A stretch of 64,000 nt of DNA from Dactylosporangium vinaceum (GTDB lineage: Bacteria > Actinomycetota > Actinomycetes > Mycobacteriales > Micromonosporaceae). Location of the stretch: the NCBI RefSeq assembly GCF_019904175.1, contig NZ_CP061913.1, positions 4,712,001 through 4,776,000 on the forward strand. Direction: 5' to 3'. Shown here one piece after another: positions 16,951-23,134 of the stretch. The notes beneath the pieces were generated by a model. The model saw only the letters and a program-made list of their open reading frames with translations, was not told the origin of the DNA and ran no database searches. The position numbers were made by a program, and so were the translations under genes. Each line of letters opens with the position of its first letter. Position 1 is the first letter of the stretch.

Positions 16951-17253
16951 TCACGCGGGCGTGAGGTGCGCGTTGCGCAGCACGAACATGCCGCCGCGCA
17001 CCTCCGGCCGCCACCCGTGCGCGAGCGCGTGCTCGACGAGCGCCTTCACGTCCCGCGGCGTCGGATGCCAGGACTCGTCAGTCACCGGCGCCGTCAGGTC
17101 GGCCTGCAGCACCCGCGAGTGCCTGCCGCCGCCCCACACCCGCACGCGCACGACCCGCAGGCAGGCGCCCTCGGTCCCGGGCACATACCGCACGGCGGCC
17201 CGCCACACGAAGTCCGCCGCCCCGATGTGCAACGTGCGCAACCGGACACCCAT
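16951..17253 (-). CDS. Small hypothetical protein
   Basis: 100 residues, basic and beta-rich, ending with a helix and strand (RDVKALVEHALAHGWRPEVRGGMFVLRNAHL). No family recognised. Start ATG 17253 has the strong ribosome site GGAGGGGG. It lies just downstream (on the minus strand) of the tRNA array. Confidence 0.6.
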   Translation of the reverse strand: MGVRLRTLHIGAADFVWRAAVRYVPGTEGACLRVVRVRVWGGGRHSRVLQADLTAPVTDESWHPTPRDVKALVEHALAHGWRPEVRGGMFVLRNAHLTPA

Positions 17254-17290
17254 CGTCGCCCCCTCCGTCGTGCTCCACAGTGGACTTCGG

Positions 17291-17363
17291 TACCCGGAGA
17301 GGGATTCGAACCCCCAGTACGCCGGGTCTGAGCCGACGGCCTCTTCCGTTGGGCCACCCGGGC
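17291..17363 (-). tRNA. tRNA with CAG anticodon, class I shape (nominally Leu)
   Basis: Minus-strand cloverleaf of 73 nt. Acceptor GCCCGGG pairs with TCCGGGT through two G-T pairs; T-arm GGGGG-TTCGAAT-CCCTC; anticodon stem GTCGG/CCGGC around loop CTCAGAC, anticodon CAG, codon CUG. The variable loop is only about 5 nt, whereas tRNA-Leu normally has a long variable arm. CCA is not encoded. Charging identity is therefore uncertain. Confidence 0.7.
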
Positions 17364-17391
17364 AAGGTGGTACCGTGCATCTCCTCATGCG

Positions 17392-17463
17392 AGCCAACGG
17401 GGAGAATCGAACTCCCTCCTCCGGGTTACGAATCCGGTGCACCACCATTCGTGCTGCATTGGC
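17392..17463 (-). tRNA. tRNA-Thr(CGT)
   Basis: 72-nt cloverleaf: acceptor GCCAATG/CGTTGGC, D-stem GCAC/GTGC, loop TTCGTAA with anticodon CGT, T-arm GGGAG-TTCGATT-CTCCC. Departures from the norm: C at position 8, where U is nearly universal, and an A-C mismatch at the base of the anticodon loop (31-39). No encoded CCA. Confidence 0.75.
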
Positions 17464-17467
17464 ACCG

Positions 17468-17539
17468 CTCCCTCGCATGGACTCGAACCACGCTTCCAGC
17501 ATCCAGAGTGCTGTGTCCTGCCGACTGGACGACGAGGGA
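17468..17539 (-). tRNA. tRNA-Gln(CTG)
   Basis: 72-nt cloverleaf: acceptor TCCCTCG/CGAGGGA, D-stem GTCC/GGAC, anticodon stem CAGCA/TGCTG with loop CTCTGGA (anticodon CTG), T-loop TTCGAGT, G73. Only 4 nt separate it from the Thr tRNA, so they must be cut from one transcript. Confidence 0.82.
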
Positions 17540-17550
17540 ATGTCGTATCG

Positions 17551-17623
17551 CTCCGGGGGCAGGAATCGAACCTGCGGGTGCCGCGTTCAAAGCGCGGCCA
17601 CGGCGCCAGCGCCGTACCCCGGA
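17551..17623 (-). tRNA. tRNA-Gln(TTG)
   Basis: 73-nt cloverleaf: acceptor TCCGGGG/CCCCGGA, anticodon stem CCGCG/CGCGG with loop CTTTGAA (anticodon TTG), T-arm GCAGG-TTCGATT-CCTGC, G73. The D-arm is unusual: a very GC-rich CGGC/GCCG stem with a 6-nt loop and extra bases before the anticodon stem. Confidence 0.75.
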
Positions 17624-17629
17624 ACATCG

Positions 17630-17703
17630 AACGGTAGTGGGGACTCGAACCCCATCTATGCCTGCTTGGAAGGCAGGTGTCCTACCTGTTGGACAACTAC
17701 CGC
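17630..17703 (-). tRNA. tRNA-Gly(TCC)
   Basis: 74-nt cloverleaf: acceptor GCGGTAG/CTACCGT, D-stem GTCC/GGAC, anticodon stem CCTGC/GCAGG with loop CTTCCAA (anticodon TCC), T-arm TGGGG-TTCGAGT-CCCCA. Its first 48 nt are also the last 16 codons of the HNH reading frame on the same strand. Confidence 0.82.
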
Positions 17704-18306
17704 ACGGAGCCATCCGCCCTGGACGGCGGTTCGACGCTTGTGGCAGTTCGCGCAACGCACGACGCACTTCGCAATCTCATCGGCGATTCGCTGCCAGTCC
17801 ACCAGATGCGTCATGGCGGAGATGTTGTCGCCCTTGTCACCCCGAACGTGGTCGAACTCGAGCACCATCGGGTCGGCCTCGCCGCAGTCCACGCATGGAT
17901 GCGCCGATAGGAACTCGATGATCCTGATCATGTTGCGAAGCTTTGCCTCATTGCGCCGGGACTGAACCTCCACGATGAGGCGCGGCTTGTTCCGCTCGTA
18001 ATGATCGCGCCGACCATCGCTGCAGCAGTCCCTGCATCGAGATTGACGCGAGCCCGTGGACCGCTTCCGAATCGCGAAGTGCTCGATTGCAAGGGTCTGC
18101 CGACATCCAGTGCATCTCTTGGTCGTGGCCAGTCGGTCTGGCGTTGCGCCGGGAAGTGACAGCCCGTGGCGACGACACGCATCCTCCAGCCGGCGGTAGT
18201 TCCGTGACTGAACGGAAATCCCTAGGTTTATCAATACCGCCCGTGGGCTTGCCGCTCCATCGATTGCCGCGATCAACCCGTTCCGGTCATCGAATCGCAG
18301 GTCCAC
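17656..18306 (-). CDS. HNH-type endonuclease protein inside the tRNA array
   Basis: 216 residues. The N-terminal half has zinc-ribbon Cys pairs (CTGCRQT, then CRDCCSDGRRDHY); the C-terminal half is the His-Me finger: CVDCGEAD, EFDHVRGDK, then CVVRCANCHKRRT. These are the metal ligands and general base of HNH nucleases as found in phage and mobile elements. GTG 18306 is the start by TTGAAC-N17-TAGGTT-N7-GTG, so the gene has its own leaderless promoter. The stop codon lies within tRNA-Gly, so the last 16 residues are encoded by tRNA sequence. Location and type suggest a selfish or tRNA-associated element; a repair role is possible. Confidence 0.82.
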   Translation of the reverse strand: MDLRFDDRNGLIAAIDGAASPRAVLINLGISVQSRNYRRLEDACRRHGLSLPGATPDRLATTKRCTGCRQTLAIEHFAIRKRSTGSRQSRCRDCCSDGRRDHYERNKPRLIVEVQSRRNEAKLRNMIRIIEFLSAHPCVDCGEADPMVLEFDHVRGDKGDNISAMTHLVDWQRIADEIAKCVVRCANCHKRRTAVQGGWLRAVVVQQVGHLPSKQA

Positions 18307-18313
18307 GGTAGGC

Positions 18314-18342
18314 AACCTACAGCGTCGTCGTCATCGGTTCAA
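18314..18342 (-). promoter_or_regulatory. Leaderless promoter of the HNH gene
   Basis: On the minus strand TTGAAC (18337-18342), 17 nt, TAGGTT (18314-18319), 7 nt, then GTG at 18306. It lies between tRNA-Glu and the HNH gene and can also supply transcription to the five downstream tRNAs. Confidence 0.7.
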
Positions 18343-18361
18343 GCCATATGGCCACACTTCG

Positions 18362-18433
18362 TAGCGAGTAGGGGAGTCGAACCCCTGTTTCCGCGCTGAG
18401 AACGCGGCGGCCTGACCGCTGGCCGAACCCGCC
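18362..18433 (-). tRNA. tRNA-Glu(CTC)
   Basis: 72-nt cloverleaf: acceptor GGCGGGT/ACTCGCT, D-stem GGCC/GGCC, anticodon stem CCGCG/CGCGG with loop TTCTCAG (anticodon CTC), T-arm AGGGG-TTCGACT-CCCCT, A73. Two G-T pairs in the acceptor stem. Confidence 0.82.
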
Positions 18434-18471
18434 ATGTGTATTCACGTGTCAACGAACAGTGCTTCGTTGCG

Positions 18472-18544
18472 CAGGGGCGACAGGATTCGAACCTGCAACC
18501 TTCGGTTTTGGAGACCGACGCTCAGCCAATTGAGCTACGCCCCT
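18472..18544 (-). tRNA. tRNA-Trp(CCA)
   Basis: 73-nt canonical cloverleaf: acceptor AGGGGCG/CGCCCCT, D-stem GCTC/GAGC, anticodon stem TCGGT/ACCGA with loop CTCCAAA (anticodon CCA), T-arm GCAGG-TTCGAAT-CCTGT, G73. It is the most regular of the seven and may be a host housekeeping gene at the head of the array. Confidence 0.92.
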
Positions 18545-18560
18545 AAGCGGCGAAAGGCAA

Positions 18561-18599
18561 AAGAAAAACCGCCCTTGTCCCGGGGTACCGGACGGGCGG
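18561..18599 (-). terminator. Intrinsic terminator just upstream of tRNA-Trp
   Basis: Minus-strand hairpin CCGCCC...GGGCGG with an inner GTCC/GGGAC extension, followed directly by TTTTTCTTTT. It ends 16 nt before tRNA-Trp, so transcripts from the short ORF upstream would stop before the tRNA genes unless terminated inefficiently. Confidence 0.75.
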
Positions 18600-18620
18600 C
18601 TTCGAGGAAGCGAAGAACGC

Positions 18621-18719
18621 TTACCCGTGCCACCGTCGCGGGCGCTCGAGGCCCGTGAACAGCGCGCCACCCAGCGTGGGCGGTTGCTGCCCGGCTTCGG
18701 TCGCGGTCCACGTCGTCAT
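18621..18719 (-). CDS. Short ORF (32 codons) before the terminator and tRNA-Trp
   Basis: ATG 18719 has GAGAGG 8 nt upstream and a promoter-like TTGCCC-N17-TATCGT further up. The peptide starts MTTWTATEAG and ends ERPRRWHG; Trp codons are at positions 4 and 30. The gene is followed by a small hairpin (GCTTC-GAG-GAAGC) and the T-tract terminator before tRNA-Trp. That order, peptide, hairpin and terminator, resembles an attenuator, but it may simply be a small independent gene. I do not recognise the peptide. Confidence 0.45.
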   Translation of the reverse strand: MTTWTATEAGQQPPTLGGALFTGLERPRRWHG

Positions 18720-18792
18720 CGCTTCGGCCTCTCGCTGTGTGTGTCGCGCCGTGAGTATTCCGGTGCGGCTGTCTCGTTCGCTTGCACCGCAA

Positions 18793-18821
18793 ACGATACG
18801 GACCGGGGATCGGGCGGGCAA
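18793..18821 (-). promoter_or_regulatory. Promoter of the short ORF/tRNA-Trp leader
   Basis: TTGCCC (18816-18821) and TATCGT (18793-18798) are separated by exactly 17 nt on the minus strand. Transcription would begin near 18786 and read the short ORF. It is back-to-back with the -10 box of the histidine kinase gene (18835-18840). Confidence 0.5.
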
Positions 18822-18847
18822 CGCATTAACTGCGTAATGTCCATGCC

Positions 18848-19951
18848 ATGGGCGGGGACGGGTACACGGCTCGGCTGGCGCCGCGGTGGCGGCGGCTGCT
18901 CGTGGCCGGGTCGGTCGTCGTGTCCGCGCCGCTGTTCGTGCTGGAGCCGGCGCTGCTCGGGGTCGCCGGGGCGCGGATCGTCGCGGTCCTGCTGCTCGCC
19001 GTGCAGGCGGCCGCGCTGTGGTCGCTCGACGTGCGCCCGCGGGCCGCGACGGCCGTCGTGCTGCTGGTGAGCGCCGGGTTTCAGGTGCTGTTCCCGGCGT
19101 TCGGGCCGGGTGTGGCGTTCGTGGTCCTGTGCACGTACGCGTGGCTGCGCCCGGCCGGTGAGGCCCTGCCGGTGCTCGGGCTCGCCGTCGCCGCGGTGTG
19201 CGGGCCGGCGCTCGGGCAGCAGCGGTGGCTCGCGGCCGGGCTGTGGCTCGGCGCGTGCCTGCTCGCCTGGAGCTGGGGTGCGCAGGCGCGGGCGCGCGGG
19301 GCCCGGCTGGTGGCGCAGCGGCGGCAGGCGGCCCTGGAGGAGCGGGCCCGGATCGCGCGGGAGCTGCACGACGTGCTGTCGCATACGGTGTCGGTGATGG
19401 TGGTGCAGGCGGCCGCGGCCGACGACGTGTTCGACATCAACCCGGCCAAGGCCCGGGAGGCGCTGCGGCGCACCGAGGAGGCCGGCCGGCAGGCCCTCGC
19501 CGAGCTGCGCTGGTTCCTGCGCACGGTGCGCGAGGACGGTGACGGTGACGGTGACGGCGGGCCGCAGCCGATGCTCGCCGACCTGGAGCGGCTGGGGCAG
19601 TCGGTGAGCGCGGCCGGCCTGCCGGTCGACCTGGTGCGGGAAGGCGACGGGGACGTGCCGTCGGCAGTGCAGCTGGGGGTGTACCGCATCGTGCAGGAGG
19701 CCCTCACCAACGCCCTGCGGCACGCGCCCGGGTCGAGGGCCTCGGTGCTCGTACGGGTCGGCGGCGGCACGGTCCTGGTCCGGGTGCGCGACTTCGGCGG
19801 CGTTGGGCCGTCGCCGGGCAAGGGCGGCGGGCAGGGGCTCGTCGGGATGCGCGAACGGGCGGCGCTGCTGGGCGGGACCCTCGCGGCCGGGCCGCACCCG
19901 GACGGCGGGTTTCAGGTCGAGGCGGCTATTCCGGTCGGAGGTCGGGTATGA
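18848..19951 (+). CDS. NarL-type two-component sensor histidine kinase
   Basis: 367 residues. About five or six N-terminal membrane helices (residues 15-145) form the sensor; the HisKA_3 dimerisation segment reads ERARIARELHDVLSHT with His174 the phosphate acceptor; the ATPase part has QEALTNALRHA and GQGLVGMRERAALLGG. A run of Gly-Asp repeats (from the hexamer GGTGAC, near 19535-19560) sits in the linker. Start ATG 18848 follows TAATGT-N7-ATG. It overlaps the response regulator gene by ATGA, so the two are made together. Confidence 0.92.
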   Translation: MGGDGYTARLAPRWRRLLVAGSVVVSAPLFVLEPALLGVAGARIVAVLLLAVQAAALWSLDVRPRAATAVVLLVSAGFQVLFPAFGPGVAFVVLCTYAWLRPAGEALPVLGLAVAAVCGPALGQQRWLAAGLWLGACLLAWSWGAQARARGARLVAQRRQAALEERARIARELHDVLSHTVSVMVVQAAAADDVFDINPAKAREALRRTEEAGRQALAELRWFLRTVREDGDGDGDGGPQPMLADLERLGQSVSAAGLPVDLVREGDGDVPSAVQLGVYRIVQEALTNALRHAPGSRASVLVRVGGGTVLVRVRDFGGVGPSPGKGGGQGLVGMRERAALLGGTLAAGPHPDGGFQVEAAIPVGGRV

Positions 19952-20613
19952 CGATCAAGGTGCTCATCGCGGACGATCAGGTCCTCGTCCGGTCCGGGTT
20001 CCGGATGATTCTCGAGGCGCGCGACGACCTCGAGGTGGTCGGCGAGGCCGGCGACGGCGCGGAGGCGGTCGCCCTCGCCGCGCGGACCGACCCGGACGTG
20101 GTCCTCATGGACGTGCGGATGCCGGGCACCGACGGCATCGACGCCACCGCGCGGCTCACCGCCGCCGGGCCGCGGCCGCGGGTCATCATCCTCACGACGT
20201 ACGACCTGGACGAGACCCTCTACGCGGCGCTGCGGGCCGGCGCCTCCGGGTTCCTGCTCAAGGACGTGCGGCCGGCCGAGCTCGTGGAGGCGGTCCGGGT
20301 GGTGGCCCGCGGTGAGGCGCTGCTGGCCCCGACCGCGACCCGGCGGCTGCTCGACCGGTTCGTGGCCACCGACACGACACCGCCGGCGCCGGTCGGGGTC
20401 CTCACCCAGCTGACCGAGCGGGAGCGGGAGGTGCTGCAGCTGCTGGCCCGGGGATCGGCCAACGCGGAGATCGCCGCGCAGCTCGTGGTGGCCGAGGCGA
20501 CGGTGAAGACGCACGTGTCGGCGATCCTGCGCAAGCTCCGGGTCCGCGACCGCGTCCAGGCCGTCATCCTCGCGTATGACATCGGGCTCGTCCGGCCCCG
20601 TTCCTCATCCTGA
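19948..20613 (+). CDS. NarL/LuxR-type response regulator
   Basis: 221 residues. The receiver domain has the acidic pocket (IADD at residues 7-10), phosphorylatable Asp55 in LMDVRMPG, and the Lys of FLLKDV. The LuxR helix-turn-helix reads LTEREREVLQLLARGSANAEI, then ATVKTHVSAILRKL. Phosphorylated by the overlapping kinase. The next gene has a perfect palindrome at the position expected for activation, which makes it the likely target. Confidence 0.93.
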   Translation: MTIKVLIADDQVLVRSGFRMILEARDDLEVVGEAGDGAEAVALAARTDPDVVLMDVRMPGTDGIDATARLTAAGPRPRVIILTTYDLDETLYAALRAGASGFLLKDVRPAELVEAVRVVARGEALLAPTATRRLLDRFVATDTTPPAPVGVLTQLTEREREVLQLLARGSANAEIAAQLVVAEATVKTHVSAILRKLRVRDRVQAVILAYDIGLVRPRSSS

Positions 20614-20629
20614 GGTCTGAGAAAAGAGT

Positions 20630-20645
20630 TCGGACCGTGGTCCGA
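20630..20645. promoter_or_regulatory. Palindromic operator, likely response regulator site
   Basis: TCGGACC-GT-GGTCCGA is a 16-bp inverted repeat. Its centre lies 42.5 bp upstream of ATG 20680, which is also the predicted transcription start (TACCGT at 20668-20673, N6, ATG). A centre at -42.5 is the classic class II activator position. Confidence 0.55.
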
Positions 20646-20679
20646 CGCGCCGCGCCCCCGAACTTCCTACCGTCGAAGC

Positions 20680-22095
20680 ATGACCCCGCAGCAGCGCACC
20701 GCGATCCGTGTCGTCGTCGGTCTGCTCATCGCGAGCCTGACCGTCAGCGTCGGCTTCGCCCTGCTCACCCTGGTGTTCCGCAACGACGTCGTGGCCTATC
20801 AGCTGGCCCGGCAGCCGGGCGCCGACCGGGCCGCCCTGCAGCGGACACTGTGGACCCGGCCCGTCCCGATCCTGGCCGTCGCCGTGCTCTACATCTGGGT
20901 GACGCGCCAGCTCCTCGCGGGCGTCGCCGCCGCCTACCGCCGGGTCCGGATCGTCTCGGCGTTCGGGTTCGTCGCGGTGGCGTATCTGGTCGTGGCCGCC
21001 GAATACCCGGCGTGGCTGCGCGGGCTGCAGGCAGTGCAACTGCTGCTGTTGGCGCTGCTGGTTCTTGCCGTGAACCGGCCCGTCGTGCGCTCGGCGTTCC
21101 CGCGGGTGCCGGACCCCCGGCCGCGCAACCGCAAAGCGGCGTGGCTGCTGGTGGGCACGGCGCCGGTCGTGGCCGAGCTGACACTTGGCACGATCCCGCT
21201 GCGCATGGCGTGGGTGCTGCTGATCTTCACGCCGCTGTACGGCGGGGGCGCGCTGTTCGTCCGGGAGATCGTGCGGCGCGCCGGTGGCGGCTACGCGAAC
21301 CTGCTGCTGATGGGCGTCGCCTACGGCATCGTCGAAGAGGGTCTGGTGCTGCAGAGCCTCACCAGCCCGCACCTGTACCACGCGGCCGGGTGGGCGCCGC
21401 GGCTGCTCGGGGTGAACACCGACTACACGCTGCTCAACCTGGTGTACCACGCGGTCTTCAGCATCACGGTCCCGGTCGTCGTGGTCGAGCTGTGCTTCCC
21501 GGGCCACGGTCAGCGGCCCTACCTGCGCCGCGGTGGCCTGATCGCGACCGGCCTGATCGCCCTGGCCGGTGCGGGCATCGTGCGGCTGACCGTGCCGCCG
21601 GCCGAGGACCCCGGATATACGATGCCGCTCGCCGCGGTGCTCGTCTTCGCGGCCGTCGCACTGGCGGTGACCGTGGTGGCACTGCGGGTACGCGTGCCGG
21701 GGGCCTCGCCGGCCCGGCCGCCGTCGGCTCCCGTGGTGGCCGCCGTCGCCGGGGCCGGTGCGCTGCTCTTCTTCGGGCTGGCCTGGCCGTTCGGCGGGGC
21801 GACGGGGCCGGTGTTCACGCACGGCACGTGGTCGCTGCTGCCAATGGTGGCCGCCGCGGCGCTGGTGGTCGCGCTGGTGTACTGGCTGCGCCGGTGGAGC
21901 GCCGCTGCGCAGTGGACGCGGGAGCACCTGGTCGCGGCGTGCACTGGCGCGCTTGTCGGGCACACGGTGTTCGGGCTCGCCGCGCAGGCCGACGGCGCGG
22001 CCGACCGGCTGTTCCTCGCGGCGGTCGCGGCGGCGACACTGGCGCTGGGGACCGCGGCGATCCGGCGGCCGGTCGCGCCGGTACTGTTGGCGTGA
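20680..22095 (+). CDS. Polytopic membrane protein, likely target of the two-component system
   Basis: 471 residues with about 12 hydrophobic segments. The middle contains GVAYGIVEEGLVLQSLTSP and, later, LVYHAVFSITVPVVVVEL, a Glu-Glu and His pattern in membrane helices like that of CPBP/CAAX-protease-related proteins, though the fit is partial. Start ATG 20680 by TACCGT-N6-ATG (leaderless), with the palindrome at 20630-20645 just before the -35 zone. No function assigned with confidence. Confidence 0.75.
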   Translation: MTPQQRTAIRVVVGLLIASLTVSVGFALLTLVFRNDVVAYQLARQPGADRAALQRTLWTRPVPILAVAVLYIWVTRQLLAGVAAAYRRVRIVSAFGFVAVAYLVVAAEYPAWLRGLQAVQLLLLALLVLAVNRPVVRSAFPRVPDPRPRNRKAAWLLVGTAPVVAELTLGTIPLRMAWVLLIFTPLYGGGALFVREIVRRAGGGYANLLLMGVAYGIVEEGLVLQSLTSPHLYHAAGWAPRLLGVNTDYTLLNLVYHAVFSITVPVVVVELCFPGHGQRPYLRRGGLIATGLIALAGAGIVRLTVPPAEDPGYTMPLAAVLVFAAVALAVTVVALRVRVPGASPARPPSAPVVAAVAGAGALLFFGLAWPFGGATGPVFTHGTWSLLPMVAAAALVVALVYWLRRWSAAAQWTREHLVAACTGALVGHTVFGLAAQADGAADRLFLAAVAAATLALGTAAIRRPVAPVLLA

Positions 22096-22260
22096 TGCGC
22101 AGCGTTGCGGTCGGTGCCGACCCGGGCAGGTTCCATCCTGCACCGGGGCGCCGCCGCCCGCCCGGGCCGCTGCGACCTGGCGCTCCATTCGTCCACTTTG
22201 GATTCTCGAAACTCGTGGCGCTCGATGTCCCGCGGCCGGCGCCCCCGCCCGGCGACCGGC

Positions 22261-23013
22261 ATGAGAGTCTGGGTGGGGGACCGTTTGCGCATCGTTGAGA
22301 TTCGGCGGTACCCGGTGAAGTCGATGCTGGGCGAGACGCTCACCGCAGCCACTGTCGGCCCCCGCGGGCTCGACGGCGACCGGCTGTGGGCGGTCCGCGG
22401 CCCGGACGGGAAGTTCGGCAGCGGCAAGCACACCAGACGGTTCCGGCGCATGGACGGGCTGTTCGACTTCCGGGCCGCCATCGGCGGGCCGCTCGCCGGC
22501 GCCGACGCCCGCACCGGCGGCCCGGTCCCCGAGGTCGAGCTGCCCGACGGCCGCCGCTTCGCCGCCGACGACCCGCTGGGCCACCACGCGGTGAGCGCCG
22601 CCCTCGGGCACACGGTGACGCTCACCCCCGAAGCCGGCATCCCGCACCACGACGAGGGCCCGGTCAGCATCATCACGACCGCCGGCCTGCGCCTGCTGGC
22701 TTCGTTCGGCGCAGCGGAGCCCGACGGCGCGCCGGTCGACGCGACCCGCTTCCGCGCCAACCTGCTCATCGACTCCGACGTCGTCGAGGACCACTGGGCC
22801 GGCCGGTCGCTGCACGCGGGCCCGGAGGTCGTCCTGCGCGTGGTCCGCCCACTGACCCGCTGCGTGATGATCGACCTGGCCCAGGACGCCGCGTGCGCGC
22901 ACGGCGAACTGCTGAAACTCCTGGCCGCCCACCACGACATGACATTCGGCGTCTTCGCCACCGTCGAACGCCCGGGCACGCTGGCCGTCGACGACGAATG
23001 CTTCACCCGCTGA
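22261..23013 (+). CDS. MOSC domain-containing protein
   Basis: 250 residues. N-terminal MOSC_N beta-barrel (RIVEIRRYPVKSMLGE, then GPRGLDGDRLWAVR) and C-terminal MOSC domain (RFRANLLIDSD, then RPLTRCVMIDLAQD), where the Cys of TRCVM is the conserved sulfur-carrying or ligand residue. The family includes molybdenum-cofactor sulfurase tails and amidoxime reductases. Start is uncertain: ATG 22261 has no ribosome site, TTG 22285 has GTGGGGG just upstream. Confidence 0.85.
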   Translation: MRVWVGDRLRIVEIRRYPVKSMLGETLTAATVGPRGLDGDRLWAVRGPDGKFGSGKHTRRFRRMDGLFDFRAAIGGPLAGADARTGGPVPEVELPDGRRFAADDPLGHHAVSAALGHTVTLTPEAGIPHHDEGPVSIITTAGLRLLASFGAAEPDGAPVDATRFRANLLIDSDVVEDHWAGRSLHAGPEVVLRVVRPLTRCVMIDLAQDAACAHGELLKLLAAHHDMTFGVFATVERPGTLAVDDECFTR

Positions 23014-23134
23014 CCCCGCCCGGCAAGCACCACCCGCCCGCGGCGCGCTCGTGCGCAAGCTCGACGACCCGCCGCAGCCGTCAGCACCACACGGTGACGT
23101 GGTCAGCCTCGACACCATGATCGAGCAGTAGTGC

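Noticed and set aside
17656..17703. HNH gene ending elsewhere, leaving tRNA-Gly free
   Set aside because: No in-frame stop lies between the HNH core and 17656, so the overlap with tRNA-Gly is real in the sequence as given.
17291..18544. CRISPR array, because of regularly spaced similar elements
   Set aside because: The spaced elements are tRNA T-arms (GGTTCGAATC-like), not direct repeats with spacers.
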